NCBI GenBank assembly: GCA_024138025.1
Contig: JAMXBD010000969.1
Span: 64,501 to 128,500 of the forward strand
Length of the DNA: 64,000 bases
Direction: 5' to 3'
Source: Combretum micranthum
Lineage: Eukaryota; Streptophyta; Magnoliopsida; Myrtales; Combretaceae
Part shown: in pieces, positions 35,247 through 46,599 of the stretch
How the letters are laid out: each line of letters starts with the position of its first letter
Numbering within the stretch: the first letter of the stretch is position 1
Made by a program: the position numbers and the translations under genes
Notes under the pieces: model-generated
What the model was told of the DNA's origin: nothing
Database searches by the model: none
Seen by the model: the letters and a program-made list of their open reading frames with translations, nothing else

Positions 35247-36089
35247 ATGGCTACATACAACACCTTAAATTTATCATTACGATCTGTCCTTGAGAAGGAT
35301 AAGCTGATTGGAACCAATTATCTCGACTGGTTTAGAAACTTAAGAATTGTTCTCAAGCAAGAAAAGAAGCAATATGCCCTAAATAAGCCTATCCCTTAAG
35401 AGTTTCTAGCCAATGCTCCAGGAGCTCAAAAGGATACTTATAAGAAGCATTCTAAGAATTCTCTTGATGTGGGATGCCTAATGCTTGCTACCATGAGTCT
35501 AGAACTTTAGAAGGCTCTGGAAAACATGGAGGCTTATGAGATGATTGTCCATCTCAAGGAAATGTTCTAACAGCAGACCAGACAAGAAAGGTATGAGACT
35601 ACCCAAGCCCTACACTCTTGCAAGCTGGCTGAAGGACAATCAATGAGTGCCCATGTCCTAAAGATGAAGGGTTATATTGATAATCTTGAAAGGCTTGAAT
35701 TTCCTATAAGCCAAGAGTTATCTACTGATTTGATCCTAAACTCATTACTAGATAGTTATGACCAGTTTGTCATGAACTATATTATGACTAAAATGGACAA
35801 ATCACTTTCTGAATTGCATTTGATGCTTAAAATTGTTGAGGTAAATATCAAAAGAAAGAAGCCTAGCAATGTTTTGATAGTTCAGAAAGGGAAGGGCATG
35901 AAGAAGAAAAGTAAGGGAAGTGTTAAGGCTGTGAAAAGTTCAAAGCCTAAACCCAAGCCTAAACCAAAGGCAAAGCCTCCTAAGGAAGGAGTTTGTTTCC
36001 ATTGTAGTGAGCTAGGTCACTGGAAGAGGAACTGCAAACTTTACTTGGAAGATATGAAGAAAAGGAAGAGTAGTCAGACTACTGCTTAA
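35247..36089 (+). pseudogene. Copia gag, interrupted by stops
   Basis: The start is ATG at 35247, reading MATYNTLNLSLRSVLEKDKL, then TNYLDWFRNLRIVLKQEKKQY, the usual Copia gag N-terminus. Stops occur near 35398, 35507 and 35569. From 35643 the frame is open to 36087 and contains a Lys/Pro-rich linker and a CX2CX4HX4C zinc knuckle (CFHCSELGHWKRNC, 35994-36035). The nucleocapsid-like end is therefore preserved while the N-terminal half is broken. Confidence 0.85.
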
Positions 36090-37500
36090 GGTATCTATGT
36101 TATAGAGATTTAAAGAAGGGCAAAGTCAACCTACGAATTTGAATGGAGCAAAAGTTGTTGCCCTAACTGTAGGAACTTATGAAATGATTTTGCCCAATGG
36201 ACTTTTGTCAGTGTTGAACAATTGCTCTTATGTTCCTGCTTTTAATAGGAATATTATTTCTATTTCATGTTTAGATAATGAAGGTTTCACATTTATTATT
36301 AAGAATAATAAATGTTCCATTTATAATAAAGACATGTATTATGCAAATGCTAATTTACATGATGGTCTTTATGTTCTAAATCTGAAACCTGATAATGGAT
36401 CAATCTATAACATAAATACTAAAAGACTTAAATCCAGTAATTTAAATATGACTTACCTATGGCATTGTCATCTTGGTCATATAAGTGAGAAATGCATATA
36501 AAAAACTCCATAAATATGGATTTTTATATTCATTTGATTTTGAATCATTGCAAATATGCAATTCTTGCTTATTAGGCAAGATGACCAAAGACCCTTTTAT
36601 TGGACAAAGTGAAAAGGGCAATTGATATATTGGGCCTAATACATACTGATGTATGTGGTTCATTAGTCATTGCTGTTAGAGGAGGTTATCAGTACTTCAT
36701 CATATTTACTAATGATTTCGGTAGATATAGATATGTCTTTTTTATGAGGCATAAATCTGAATCATTTGAAATGTTCAAATTTTTTTAGAATGAAGTACTG
36801 AATCGACTTGGCAAAACAATCAAAGTACTTCAATCAAATCGAGGTAGTGAATATGTAAGCCAAGAATTTAAGGATCATCTTAGAAATTGTGGAATAATTT
36901 CACAATTAACTTTATCCGATACACCAAAATAAAATGGTGTATCTGAAAAGAGAAATAGAACTTTATTAGATATTGTTTGACCTATGATGAGTCAAACAGA
37001 TCTTCCACCATCCTTTTGGGGCTACACCCTAGAGACAGCCACATTCACATTAAATCGTGTTTCTTCTAAGGCGGTTGAAAAGACACCATATGAGATATGG
37101 ATTTGAAAAAGGCCTAGTTTGTCTTTCCTCAAAATTTGGGGTTGTGAGGCTTATGTAAAACGTTATGCCTCAAATATTTTAGGACTTAATTTAGATAAAT
37201 GCCTTTTTGTAGGTTGTCCAAAAGAAACCAATGGATACTGTTTTATAATCCTCTAAGAACAAAGTGTTTGTCACTCAGAATGGCATCTTCTTAGAAGAAG
37301 AGTTTATCTTTGAAAGAGCCAGTGGGAGTAAAGTACATCTTGAAGTAGTCTGAGATCCACAAAATAATCTTTCACCACCAGTGGAAAGTCAACAAGATAT
37401 ACAATTAATTGTTGACCCTCCACAAGTAACACAAGGCCCATATAGGTTTGATAGAGTGTGACATCAACCTGAGAGATAGGGATTCTCATTATAGATAGTC
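36090..37500 (+). pseudogene. Copia protease remnant and integrase
   Basis: After gag, a frame at 36133-36501 (NGAKVVALTVGTYEM..., YVPAFNRNIISISCLDNEGF) matches the stretch that normally follows the protease. The Asp-Thr/Ser-Gly active-site segment is missing, apparently deleted near 36110-36135. The GAG-pre-integrase zinc site is visible (LWHCHLGH near 36460, CNSC near 36562). The integrase core keeps the first Asp (HTDVCG, Asp at 36648-36650) and the Glu region (NGVSEKRNRTLL). The second catalytic Asp is Asn (QSNRGSEY, 36837-36839). Several stops follow. Confidence 0.8.
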
Positions 37501-37508
37501 ATGATGTC

Positions 37509-38868
37509 TTGCTTATGGAACAAAATAAGGTCAGTACCTATCAAGAGGCCATGTTGGGTCCAGATTTTGAGAAATGGCTACAAGCCACGAAATCTGAAAT
37601 ACAATCCATGTATGACAATCAAGTATGGACTTTGATTGATTCATCGAAAGGTATAAAGACCATAGGGGGCAAATGGATTTTCAAGAAGAAAACTAACATG
37701 GATGGCAAAGTGCATACCTACAAAGCATGACTAGTTGCAAAAAGGTTTTAAACAAACTCATGGTATAGACTATGATGAAACCTTTTCACTTGTAGTCATA
37801 CTTAAGTCTATTAAAATTCTTCTTGCTATAGCCGTGTATTATGACTACGAGATATGAAAATAGATGTCAAAACAGCCTTTTTGAATGGAAACCTCATTGA
37901 GGATGTGTACATGACACAACTTGAGAGTTTTGATTGTTCGGGGAATTCACATAAGGTTTGCAAGCTTCAAAGATCCAATTATGGATTGAAGTAAGCATCT
38001 CGAAGTTGGAATCTTCATTTTGATGAAGCGATCAAATAGTTTGATTTCTTCAAAAAAGAAGATGAAACTTGTGTTGACAAGAAAATTAATGGTAGTGTAG
38101 TAGTCTTTTTAGTGCTATATGTAGATGACATATTACTCATTGGGAACAACATTCCTACCTTGCAGAATGTCAAGTCTTGGTTAGGAAAAATGTTTTTCAA
38201 TGAAAGACTTAGGTGAGACTGCCTATATCATAGGCATTGAGATCTATAGGGATAGATATAGAAAGCTCATTAGCTTAAGTTAGAGTGCGTATATAGATAA
38301 AGTACTGAATAGGTTCAGTATGCAAGATTCCAAAAGGATATTCTTTCCCATGTCACATGGTATAAATCTGAGCAAGACTCAATTTCTAATGACAAATAAT
38401 GAGCGAGATCACATGAGTAAGATCCCTTATGCTTTGGCTATTGGATCAATCATGTATGCCATGTTATACACTCGACCAAATGTGTAATATGCATTAAGCA
38501 TAACCAGCAGATACCAATCGGATCCCAATGAACCCCATTAGATAACAGTCAAGAATATTCTTAAGTACTTAAGAAAAATTAAGCATTCTTGATATATGGA
38601 GGATTGGAAGACAAGCTAGTTGTAAATAGTTCCACGGATGTTAGTTTCCAATCTGACAAGGATGATTTTAGATCACAATATGGATATATTTTTCCTTTCA
38701 ATGGAGGTATAGTAAGTTGGAAAAGTTCAAAGCAGAACACTGTAGTGGATTCTATAAGAAAAGCTGAGTGTATAATAGCATCAGATGCTGAGAAGATATG
38801 CAAAGTTTCAAATGATGACAATATTGTTGATCAACTTACCAAGCCTCTTGCGCAGGCATAGTATGATC
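37509..38868 (+). pseudogene. Copia reverse transcriptase and RNase H
   Basis: The RT begins YQEAMLGPDFEKWLQATKSE and contains TIGGKWIFKKK, MKIDVKTAFLNGNLIEDVYM and the YVDD catalytic box (38118-38129, LYVDDILLIGNN). RNase H shows SSTDVSFQSDKDDFRSQYGY and SWKSSKQNTVVDS. Between SDAEK (about 38784-38798) and ICKVSNDDN the frame skips the part that usually carries the YCDN segment, a deletion of about 65-70 codons. The end, DQLTKPLAQA, is intact. Stops and frameshifts occur in the RT. Confidence 0.85.
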
Positions 38869-38929
38869 ATCATACTAGGTCAATGGGTCTTAGATATATG
38901 TATGATTTAGCCTAATGCAAGTGGAAGAT

Positions 38930-40332
38930 TGTTAGTGATTGTGCCATAAGCCAATTACTGGATATTGTAATACAAAGACATTTCTATTATATTGTTTGCA
39001 TGTTTCCTTTATAATAGGATCCATGAATAATTTAATTATTATAAATTTCCCCGGATGCTCATTATTATGGGAATAATAATGAATTAAATCTAATATGAGA
39101 TTTAACTGATAATCATGGGATGTTTATTTGTATGGAGATACAAATAAAACTCATAGGTACATATTGGAGAACTATATACTGGATTGACCCGCTTTGAGAT
39201 CACTACATGGATTAGTGTCATAATTGATTCTCAAAATAAAATTTCATCGTATCCTCAGATCTGAAATCACCATAGATTCCAATATGAGAAATATTATATT
39301 TCAACTCAATCAAACGTTGTCGTTAACCGATTAATTATAAAGGCTGATATTGCGTATAATGTAAATCATGTAGAGGAAGTTGAGTGATTAAGATGGGATT
39401 TGTCCCTTTCGTTCTGAGAGAGATATCTCTGGGCTCCTCGATGAATGAGACTGAGAAATGCATGGCCGTGCTCAAATGAATTGATAGTGTGATCAATTTC
39501 ATTTGGTTTTATCAGTTCACTTAAAAATCAAGAAATGATAAGATTGAGCAATATAAGGATGACACTATCCATGCCTTATGTTCAATCTAGATATCGTGTG
39601 ACGAAAGGATAATGACATAAGTTATGGATTAGATCAAAGTCGGATCACTGATCTTCACTTAATTTAGGTAAAAATAATGTCTGACTAGAAGCTGCTTATG
39701 TTTTGTTGACTAAAATTGTTTTAGGTTAACTACCAATATTAAGTGAACCTATAGGGTCATATACAAAAGAACGAGCCAAAAGGATCATGGACTAAATTTA
39801 ATGTCTTGTGGGAATAATAATTTATTATTATTAAGAATAATAATAAATTATTACATTGTTATGTGCAAGAATTATCTTTTAAGAAATATTATCCCTAATT
39901 AGATTCAGGAGCACTAATGTCATTACTCATGTGAGAATAACATTAGTATAAAAGGCGCATAAAGGTTAACGACTTATTTGTCGACATTAGACTGGCAGAG
40001 AAAATCTGTAAAAATTTAAAAAGTGAAACACAAAGAGCCGTGTGTAAAAGTTCCCAATATCACCTAAAAAAGTTCTAGATTGCGCTAGCATGTGAAAGGA
40101 TCTTTTGAGGACATGCACGTTCGTGTGGATATTGTAGAGGGTATTATGAATTTATGTACCTACCGATCCAATTTGCCAATTGATTTCAAGCTTTTAAAGG
40201 TATGAATTCGAACGCTTTTGTTTTTGTTTTAATCTAACCAATACACATGAATACTGGTTTAAGGTTTTCTTTTGAATTTCGCTGCAAAAGATTTGATCTT
40301 TATAAATTTTAAAACCCTATGGAAACCCAACA
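38930..40332 (+). repeat. Copia 3' LTR
   Basis: 1403 bp, starting TGTTAGTGATTGTGCC and ending ACCCAACA, directly after the PPT. About 8% of positions differ from the 5' LTR in the first 150 bp by eye. Confidence 0.9.
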
Positions 40333-41329
40333 AACAATCCTTTGGAATACGACCTAATATTTTCTATGCTATTTTGATAAGTGCACTTGCCTAATACTAA
40401 TAGTTGCGACCGAGGCTGAACATAACTTATTGGCTTATTTACAAATTTTTTAAAACTTCAATTCCATGTTCTTAAATGTTTTTAACCCAACTAAACCAAT
40501 ATCAAACCACCTCATCATGAGGAAAATCTAATGCCATTACCCATTCTCTTAAGAACAACCTTTCTCCACACCTATTGTCAACATATCCAAGATCATCTTA
40601 CCAGCAGTTTGGGCTTCCACGAGCTTTCCTCTTGCCTTCACCCTTTCCTCCATCATCCGAGATCGTTTCTTTTTTAATTACCCAATGGTAAGGTTATTCC
40701 TCCTTAAGCTTCATCCACATGAGCTAAGTTAATACCAAGATTTGGGAAAATTCTTTTCTTTACGACTCGTGGCAAAATTACCCTGTAGCAACTATGTCCT
40801 CTCTATGGTGGTCGCGCTGTTTGAGCTTCACCCACATGAACCATGTTGACAACAAGAACTTGCTACCACAAGTATACTGGAAAACATTTAAGCAACCTTA
40901 TGGAGTTGGGAATAATCGCTCTGATACCAATTGTCATGGGATGGGAAGTTCTCCTTTTCTAGAGTTTTCATGTAACGCTCAATCATCCTTTATATCATGG
41001 TTTACTGTTGTTTTGGATGAAAAACCAGTCTTCTCTTTCCTAATTCTCTTATGTTTGTTCCGAGCCTATCCACCTCATTAGGAGTGCCCTTTTAGCTTTA
41101 CCATAATCCTCCTTATATTTAGGAAGCTTAACTATTTTAACTAGTTTTTGGCCTACCATTGCCTCATCAAAAGAGCAACAATCAACTCCAAACCAGTTTG
41201 TTCATGAGAGGCCAAACCCATCTTTAGAGTTATACCACACTCGAACAAACTACCCTGTTGATGTCACTCATAATACTACATGCCCAGGTTGAATATTCCT
41301 ACCAAGCTCTCAACTCTCAAATCGTGACA

Positions 41330-42533
41330 CTAAGTGTAGTTACTTTTCTTACATTATATTACTAAGAAGGATCAATGGGCTATACTTTCATGTAAAATAC
41401 AAACTAATATCATGTTTGGTACATAAAGATCATTTAGAATATAATGGAATTGAATGGATTGGAATAAAATGAATTTTAGAATGACAAATCTATTCCAATG
41501 TTTGGAAATGTGCATGAAATATAATGGAATTGATAGGCTATATAATGTATTTATTAGAGATGTCTCTACAATAAATATAAACTATAAATATGTGATAGAA
41601 TAAAATCTAATTAAAATATATATAATTAATGGGAATTTGGAAGTTACACTCTTGAATTTTTATCAAAATAAGCGTTTTGGTCTCTTAAACTTTCAAAAAC
41701 CAAAATAGTTAAGGAAAATTAACTTTTTTTCGTGAATTTGAGAGGATAAATCCATACATAGATGAAAGTTTAAGGAGGTGAATTTACATATAGGTGAAAC
41801 CTCGTTTTGTTTTAACTAAAAATGTTAAGTATCTTTAATTGTGTCAAATTTAAAAAATTTAAGAGGTCAAAAGGCTCAGTTAGTTTAGAGGTGAATTTGT
41901 ACCTATGTAAAAGTTTAAGATTGTAATTTGCAATTTCCCCTATAATTGAAGAAACTGGAATACTATCGCGATTCCACTTTGAGAAGACAAAATTAAAATC
42001 CCCTTCAAAGCTGATTTTCATTTTCATTTTATTTATTATATATAAATTTCATACATAGGTTTTAGTATATTTAGATACGTATTATATATATGTGGTTGTA
42101 TATATAAATAAAATTTTAAAATATATATAGCAGCATGTGTAAACTACAGGTGGTAATTATTTTTACATATCTTTTTAGGGCTAGTGTTGTATTTGGTAGT
42201 TGAACTTTTCCTTAATGTATAATTAATTAATTAAACTTTATAACAGTCATTTAATATGCATTCAAAGTTTTCATATTTATCAATAATATTTCAAACACTC
42301 CACCAAATGAAGAAATTATGTGTGTTAATAAGTTAGACTATAATTAAATAGATCAACACAAATATAGTCTAATCATACAATTGTGTCGGTGGATTAACTA
42401 TTATAGTACGTTCACTTGAGGTAAATGGTTATATATTTTCTCATTGCCCAATAGAAAGCTACAATTAGGGTATTTAGTTGAGGGATTGTGTGTGTGTTTG
42501 TGTTTGGCTAAGATTGTGTGCTTAGTTAAGGGA
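41330..42533. other. AT-rich intergenic DNA with a MITE-like fragment
   Basis: No gene seen. About 41396-41530 is built of variants of tggaattgaatggattgga and resembles the ends of the repeats at 42.5-43.5 kb. The remainder is AT-rich without recognisable coding. Confidence 0.4.
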
Positions 42534-42834
42534 ACGACAATTTATGATGAATTGTTATAATGAAAAATAAAGAATAACAAATATTTAGTGGTTTATTTTT
42601 GGTTTCTATCGTAGAAACTTTTATCTTAAAAATATTACATATATAATTATCATCTATATGTAATAAAGACAATAGACATTATATATATTTTAATTTTAAC
42701 TAACGGTTACTTGTTTTATTCTTTATACCAAGTGAACATTTCAATGGATATGTAATAGTCATTATAATTATACTACATTCTATTGAATTGGAATTCAATT
42801 TCCTCCTTTATTCCATATAACAAAATAAACAAGC
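42534..42834 (+). repeat. MITE-like repeat, copy 1
   Basis: About 300 bp, from near tttatgatgaattgttat to ccatataacaaaataaacaagcc. It is similar over its whole length to the reverse complement of 43172-43476. No coding. Ends are approximate and no target duplication was established, so the superfamily is open. Confidence 0.5.
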
Positions 42835-43171
42835 CTTAGTAACTTTAATGTGTTTGTTAACTTGTCTGCTTAATTGTTTAATTTTCTAATTTTTTTTATT
42901 GGCCATATGATATGTGTTAGCCAAACAGTATTCATGTATATGGAAACTTTATTTAGTTATTCGATTCACTATTTTAAAGTACCCCATTCACAGTGATTGT
43001 TTGCTCAGCAAATGAAGTTTATTCTATCAGCTAAATGAAAATTTTAATTACAAATTAAATTAGTTATTTTAAAGTCTAATTAGTTTATTGTACATTGGAG
43101 AAAATTTGAGTAACAAAATCGATATTAATGCCCTTTTTTATCTTCTATGTTTAGCCATAATTTTTTTTAAT

Positions 43172-43476
43172 GGCGCGTTCACTTTGTTGTATAGAATAAG
43201 GGGGGAATTGAAATCCAATTCAATACGAATGTAATAAAGATGTAATGATTATTACAATGTTCAGTTGGTATAACAAATAATTATTGAAGCAAAATAAAAA
43301 ATCTATAATGTCTTTTATCTTTATTATAAAGAAATGATATTTGTATATGTGATATTTTCAAGACAGATTATTTATGACAAAAATTTAAAATAAACCATTG
43401 AATGGTATTTCATGTGTGTGAGGACATGAATTGGTATTCATTATTTTACGTAATAACAATTCATGATGAATTGTCA
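43172..43476 (-). repeat. MITE-like repeat, copy 2 (inverted)
   Basis: Reverse-complement relative of the repeat at 42534-42834; shared segments include cgttcactttgttgtatag at one end and ataacaattcatgatgaat at the other. A further fragment occurs at about 10305-10395. The two copies face each other across about 340 bp and could form a large hairpin. Confidence 0.5.
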
Positions 43477-43953
43477 GTTCCTTTATTTAAACACCATTAT
43501 TGCAAGTGTTGATTCCACTGGTAGAGATTGAGTCCTACAAACACGGAAAGCAAGTCAATGGTAAGCTGGGAATTGTTCAACGTTCTCACTTGGATGCTTA
43601 AGTTAGTCATGGGTCACCTCTCTCTCGAGCTCAAAATGCACAAAATATTCAAAAGTTATGGAATATTCAAACTAACCTTACCTGGTTAGAGGAAAAAGGT
43701 TTTTTATAGTTGAGGTCATACCACAATGGGACTTGCATAATCTTTTCTGTTAGAATGGTACCCCAGTTTGGTAGCTAACTTGGTCCTGAGCAGCTAGACC
43801 TATCCTTAATTTGAGGTGAAGAAGATGGTGGAGTATAGAGTGTAGCCAGATTAGAGATGTCCCCCTGCCTCATTGTAGGACAGGGAACGTATTCTAGAGT
43901 ATGTAGTAAATCAAGAGAGCAATTCGTTGGAAAACTTACATAGTTATGCCTCT
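43477..43953. other. intergenic DNA, probable retroelement remnant
   Basis: Moderately GC-richer than its neighbours, with no frame or motif that I recognise. It continues after 45710, because LTR4 is inserted between. Confidence 0.35.
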
Positions 43954-43958
43954 ATGGA

Positions 43959-45705
43959 TGATAAGTCATTTTTACTCTATATTTTTTATAGGATTTTGAG
44001 CTCATTTTGCTAAGAATTTCAAATAAAATCCTATAAAACTTATGTTTGTGATAAATAATGTTGTTTTGAAGCTTTTAGAATCCAATAAGGAATAATCACA
44101 GTGTTTTAAATTAGATTTGGAGCAAAAACAATAAGTAAAGTAAAGATTGCAGAAGTCGAGCCTTGTAAAGTCACAGTTGAGGCCAAACAAAGAAAGAAAA
44201 CAACAAAAATTGTTCTATTGAGCCTTAACTATGAGCCATCGACATAATTCCCGATTTCATTTGAAGTGATTGAGCATCATTCCAGAGAAAATACACTATC
44301 GAGCCTCAATTCTCGACCTTCGACAAGTGCTTTTACAGACCAATTCTTCATCAGAATTGCCTCGAGCCTCAGCGATAGGAGCCTCGACTTTCTGAATTTT
44401 CCTTTCAATAGAGCAATGGACAAAAACGCACAATTTACTTTAACAATTCCTGAAGTCGAGCCTGATTTTGCTTTATACAAGCCTTAACCAATAGATCACA
44501 CACGACCCTCAACAAGTGTTTCTCACCAATCATATGCATGGATGGAAAGTTATCACAAATTTTGTTATAAAGAATATGCCACGTGTCAATAAAGTAGGTC
44601 ATACTTTTCATGCCCAGTAGCCTATAAATAAATGGGCAAGCATGCGTTGTAAAAAATGTACCAACAGTGTAAAATCAGTATATTAACATAGATTAGTTTT
44701 CTAAAGGATTCTTGGGTGAAAGAATTTCCTTTTCTTCCTACTTGAGAATTTCTTTTGTTTTCTTCGTAAAATAAATTTAACCCGATTTTATAATTTATAT
44801 GAATTTCTAAGAAATTAATATATTAATATTTCGAATCTGATTTATTTCTTCTTATTCACACTTATTTTGATAAATCCATGGAGAAATAAACTCCTACAAC
44901 TTAGAGATTACGAATCTAATTCCTGTTCAATTGATTTCAAATGCGCTTACAAGTTAATTTGATTAGGTGTTTATAATTAGTAACATGAACTTAAACTTGT
45001 GGTTTTTAAACGAATGGTGCACTCTTTTAGATCCACGATTTATTTCTACTGGATAGATTGAGAAATCATTCAATTAAATAGATCCGTGGTTGCTAATGGA
45101 GTTGATCCTAACTACCTCTTGCCGAGGAACAGGTGAAGACTTTCTATCACTTGTTTTAAAAAAATTCATTGATTTTTTTTCGAAACAATGGATTCCTATT
45201 CTTTATTCAGGTCTAATTGGAATTTCAGATTATTGGTTTCGGCTAGATCTAGAACTACTAGCTTCAAAAGAAACTTTAGTTTAAATTAGAGAATCTGATA
45301 GTATAAACACACAATTCAATTAGCTTTTAAGTTCATTGTTTTTAAGGAATCATTCTGATAAGGAATTGGTGAAATAACCTTGAGCTGTTGTTTCATAGAA
45401 GCTATAGGCTTATTTCTTATTTTGCCCATTAAACGTTTGTGAATACTCCTAACTTAGTATAGTTTTTTTTTTTTTTTAATTATGATTTTCTAAACCTTTC
45501 TTTTGCTAGACAATGGGTGAGGTTAGGAGTACACTAGCTACCAACCATTCCCTTATGACCAACCTAAATCACTATCTATACTACGTCTAATGGGTGTACT
45601 TGCTCTATGAAACCATAGTTATTGAAAATGATTTAGAAAACATTTATAAATTTGAAAAACTCGGTCAATGATCAGTATGAACTTAACTGAAAACAACAAC
45701 AAGTA
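43959..45705 (+). mobile_element. Athila-like solo LTR (LTR4)
   Basis: Starts TGATAAGTCATTTTTAC and ends caacaagta (terminal CA changed to TA). Perfect 5-bp duplications atgga flank it (43954-43958 and 45706-45710). 1747 bp. A word array built on gagcctc/cgacc lies at about 44150-44520, and a TATA box at 44623-44630 followed by caagcatgc. The short frames at 44266 and 44277 derive from the array. Confidence 0.85.
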
Positions 45706-45710
45706 ATGGA

Positions 45711-46130
45711 CCTTTACTTAGGAGCCGCGACTTGGCAGCAAGTAGACCTCGATCTTTTCCAAGACGAAGCTCTTTAGAGAGATGAGGTCAGAATCAAGGT
45801 TTCTACATAGCTAGACTCCTTGATAGATCAAGATTCGAGGTCCACGTTATGGAGCAATCAAACACATGGGCTTCTAGATTTGTCATAGGCCCTTTGGCCA
45901 ATGTAAGACCTCTAGCGGACCAATTGGATTGCGATCTATTATTTACAATTAATAACTCATGACACAATTTTCACTTCTCACTAAAAAGTGGAGATTTAAT
46001 TTTCACTATCACATATTTTTAGTAAATTAATTTATAATCTTAAAAGTATAAAATATCAAATAACAATTATGATGTTATAAAAACTCCAAATACTAGATAT
46101 GACGTCAAAATAATAGTGGTCAAGATTAGT
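45711..46130. other. intergenic DNA, nothing recognised
   Basis: Continuation of the sequence left of LTR4. No gene or family resemblance seen. Confidence 0.3.
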
Positions 46131-46235
46131 CGGTGAGACGATGGGGGATAAGCTTCATTGTTGAGAGGAAAACAGCTCACATCACCAGCTAAGGCCCCTG
46201 AATGACTGCTTAGTGATAAAGGAGGCAGGGGTGCA
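46131..46235 (+). pseudogene. plastid 23S rRNA fragment (NUPT)
   Basis: The stretch contains gggggataagcttcattg, atcaccagctaaggcccct and gtgataaaggagg, which match the conserved organellar 23S rRNA domain around 'AUCACCAGCUAAGGCCCCUAAAUGA'. Differences are largely C-to-T or G-to-A, as seen in old nuclear copies of organelle DNA. Only about 105 bp remain, so it is a nuclear plastid-derived insert and not a functional rRNA gene. A mitochondrial origin is less likely but not excluded. Confidence 0.8.
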
Positions 46236-46599
46236 TTTACTTAATAATATTGACACATAGTGATTTTTTTGAAATGTATTAAAAAGGTAAAAAATAATAA
46301 CAAAAACATTTAAAATTAGACATCATATTAACTGATATGTTAATTATATTTATACTATAGTAGTTTAGATACTTACATTAGGCATGTCAACACACAAGCA
46401 TATTTATACCTAAAAACAGTAAGTAATAGTCTTATTCATTGACAATTTTTAAAATAATGATTGAGATTAGTTCATTCAACAACTATTATAAAAGAGATTA
46501 ATAATAAAACTTGAACCAAATTTTTAATTCAAGCATATGTTAATGGGACAATAGCAAAACAAAAGTGATATAGAATAAATTGAAAATAATAATATCAGC

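Larger units (their letters stand above)
31771..40332 (+). mobile_element. full-length Ty1/Copia retrotransposon (inactive)
   Basis: The structure is complete: 5' LTR 31771-33172, PBS TGGTATCAGAG at 33174-33184, a long leader, gag-pol remnants in the Copia order (gag, integrase, RT, RNase H), a PPT-like caagtggaagat at 38918-38929 and 3' LTR 38930-40332. It is flanked by perfect 5-bp duplications aacaa (31766-31770 and 40333-40337). Many stop codons, frameshifts and deletions make it non-autonomous. LTR identity is roughly 90-95% by eye, so insertion is not recent. It is the youngest layer of this nest. Confidence 0.92.
30383..40509 (+). mobile_element. Athila-like solo LTR (LTR3), split by Copia
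   Basis: Starts TGATAAGTCTG inside the TRIM copy 2 interior and ends atcaaacca at 40509. Net length without Copia is about 1.56 kb, like LTR2. The flanks catcg (30378-30382) and cctca (40510-40514) match only in part as an old duplication. Word array about 30610-30880; TATA box 30958-30965 (tataaata) followed by a caagcatgca motif. LTR3 is interrupted at 31770/40338. Confidence 0.75.
29989..41329 (-). mobile_element. TRIM copy 2, split by a nested LTR and Copia element
   Basis: The left terminal repeat, about 29989-30346, is truncated at its outer end; it ends aaccgtgaca. The interior resumes at 40510-40931 and the right repeat is 40932-41329 (TGTCATGGG...CGTGACA). In minus sense the PBS is next to 40932 (plus ctctgatacca, 40919-40929) and a C-rich (sense purine) stretch follows 30346. 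Similarity to copy 1 (12609-13924) runs throughout. Everything between 30383 and 40509 is younger insertion. Confidence 0.75.

Noticed and set aside
35643..36089. Zinc-knuckle protein as a host gene
   Set aside because: Position between PBS and integrase, and the upstream gag sequence with stops, show that it is the end of the Copia gag.
30000..41330. Two unrelated GC-richer blocks at 30.0-30.4 and 40.5-41.3 kb as independent elements
   Set aside because: Comparison with 12609-13924 shows that they are the two halves of one TRIM separated by later insertions.
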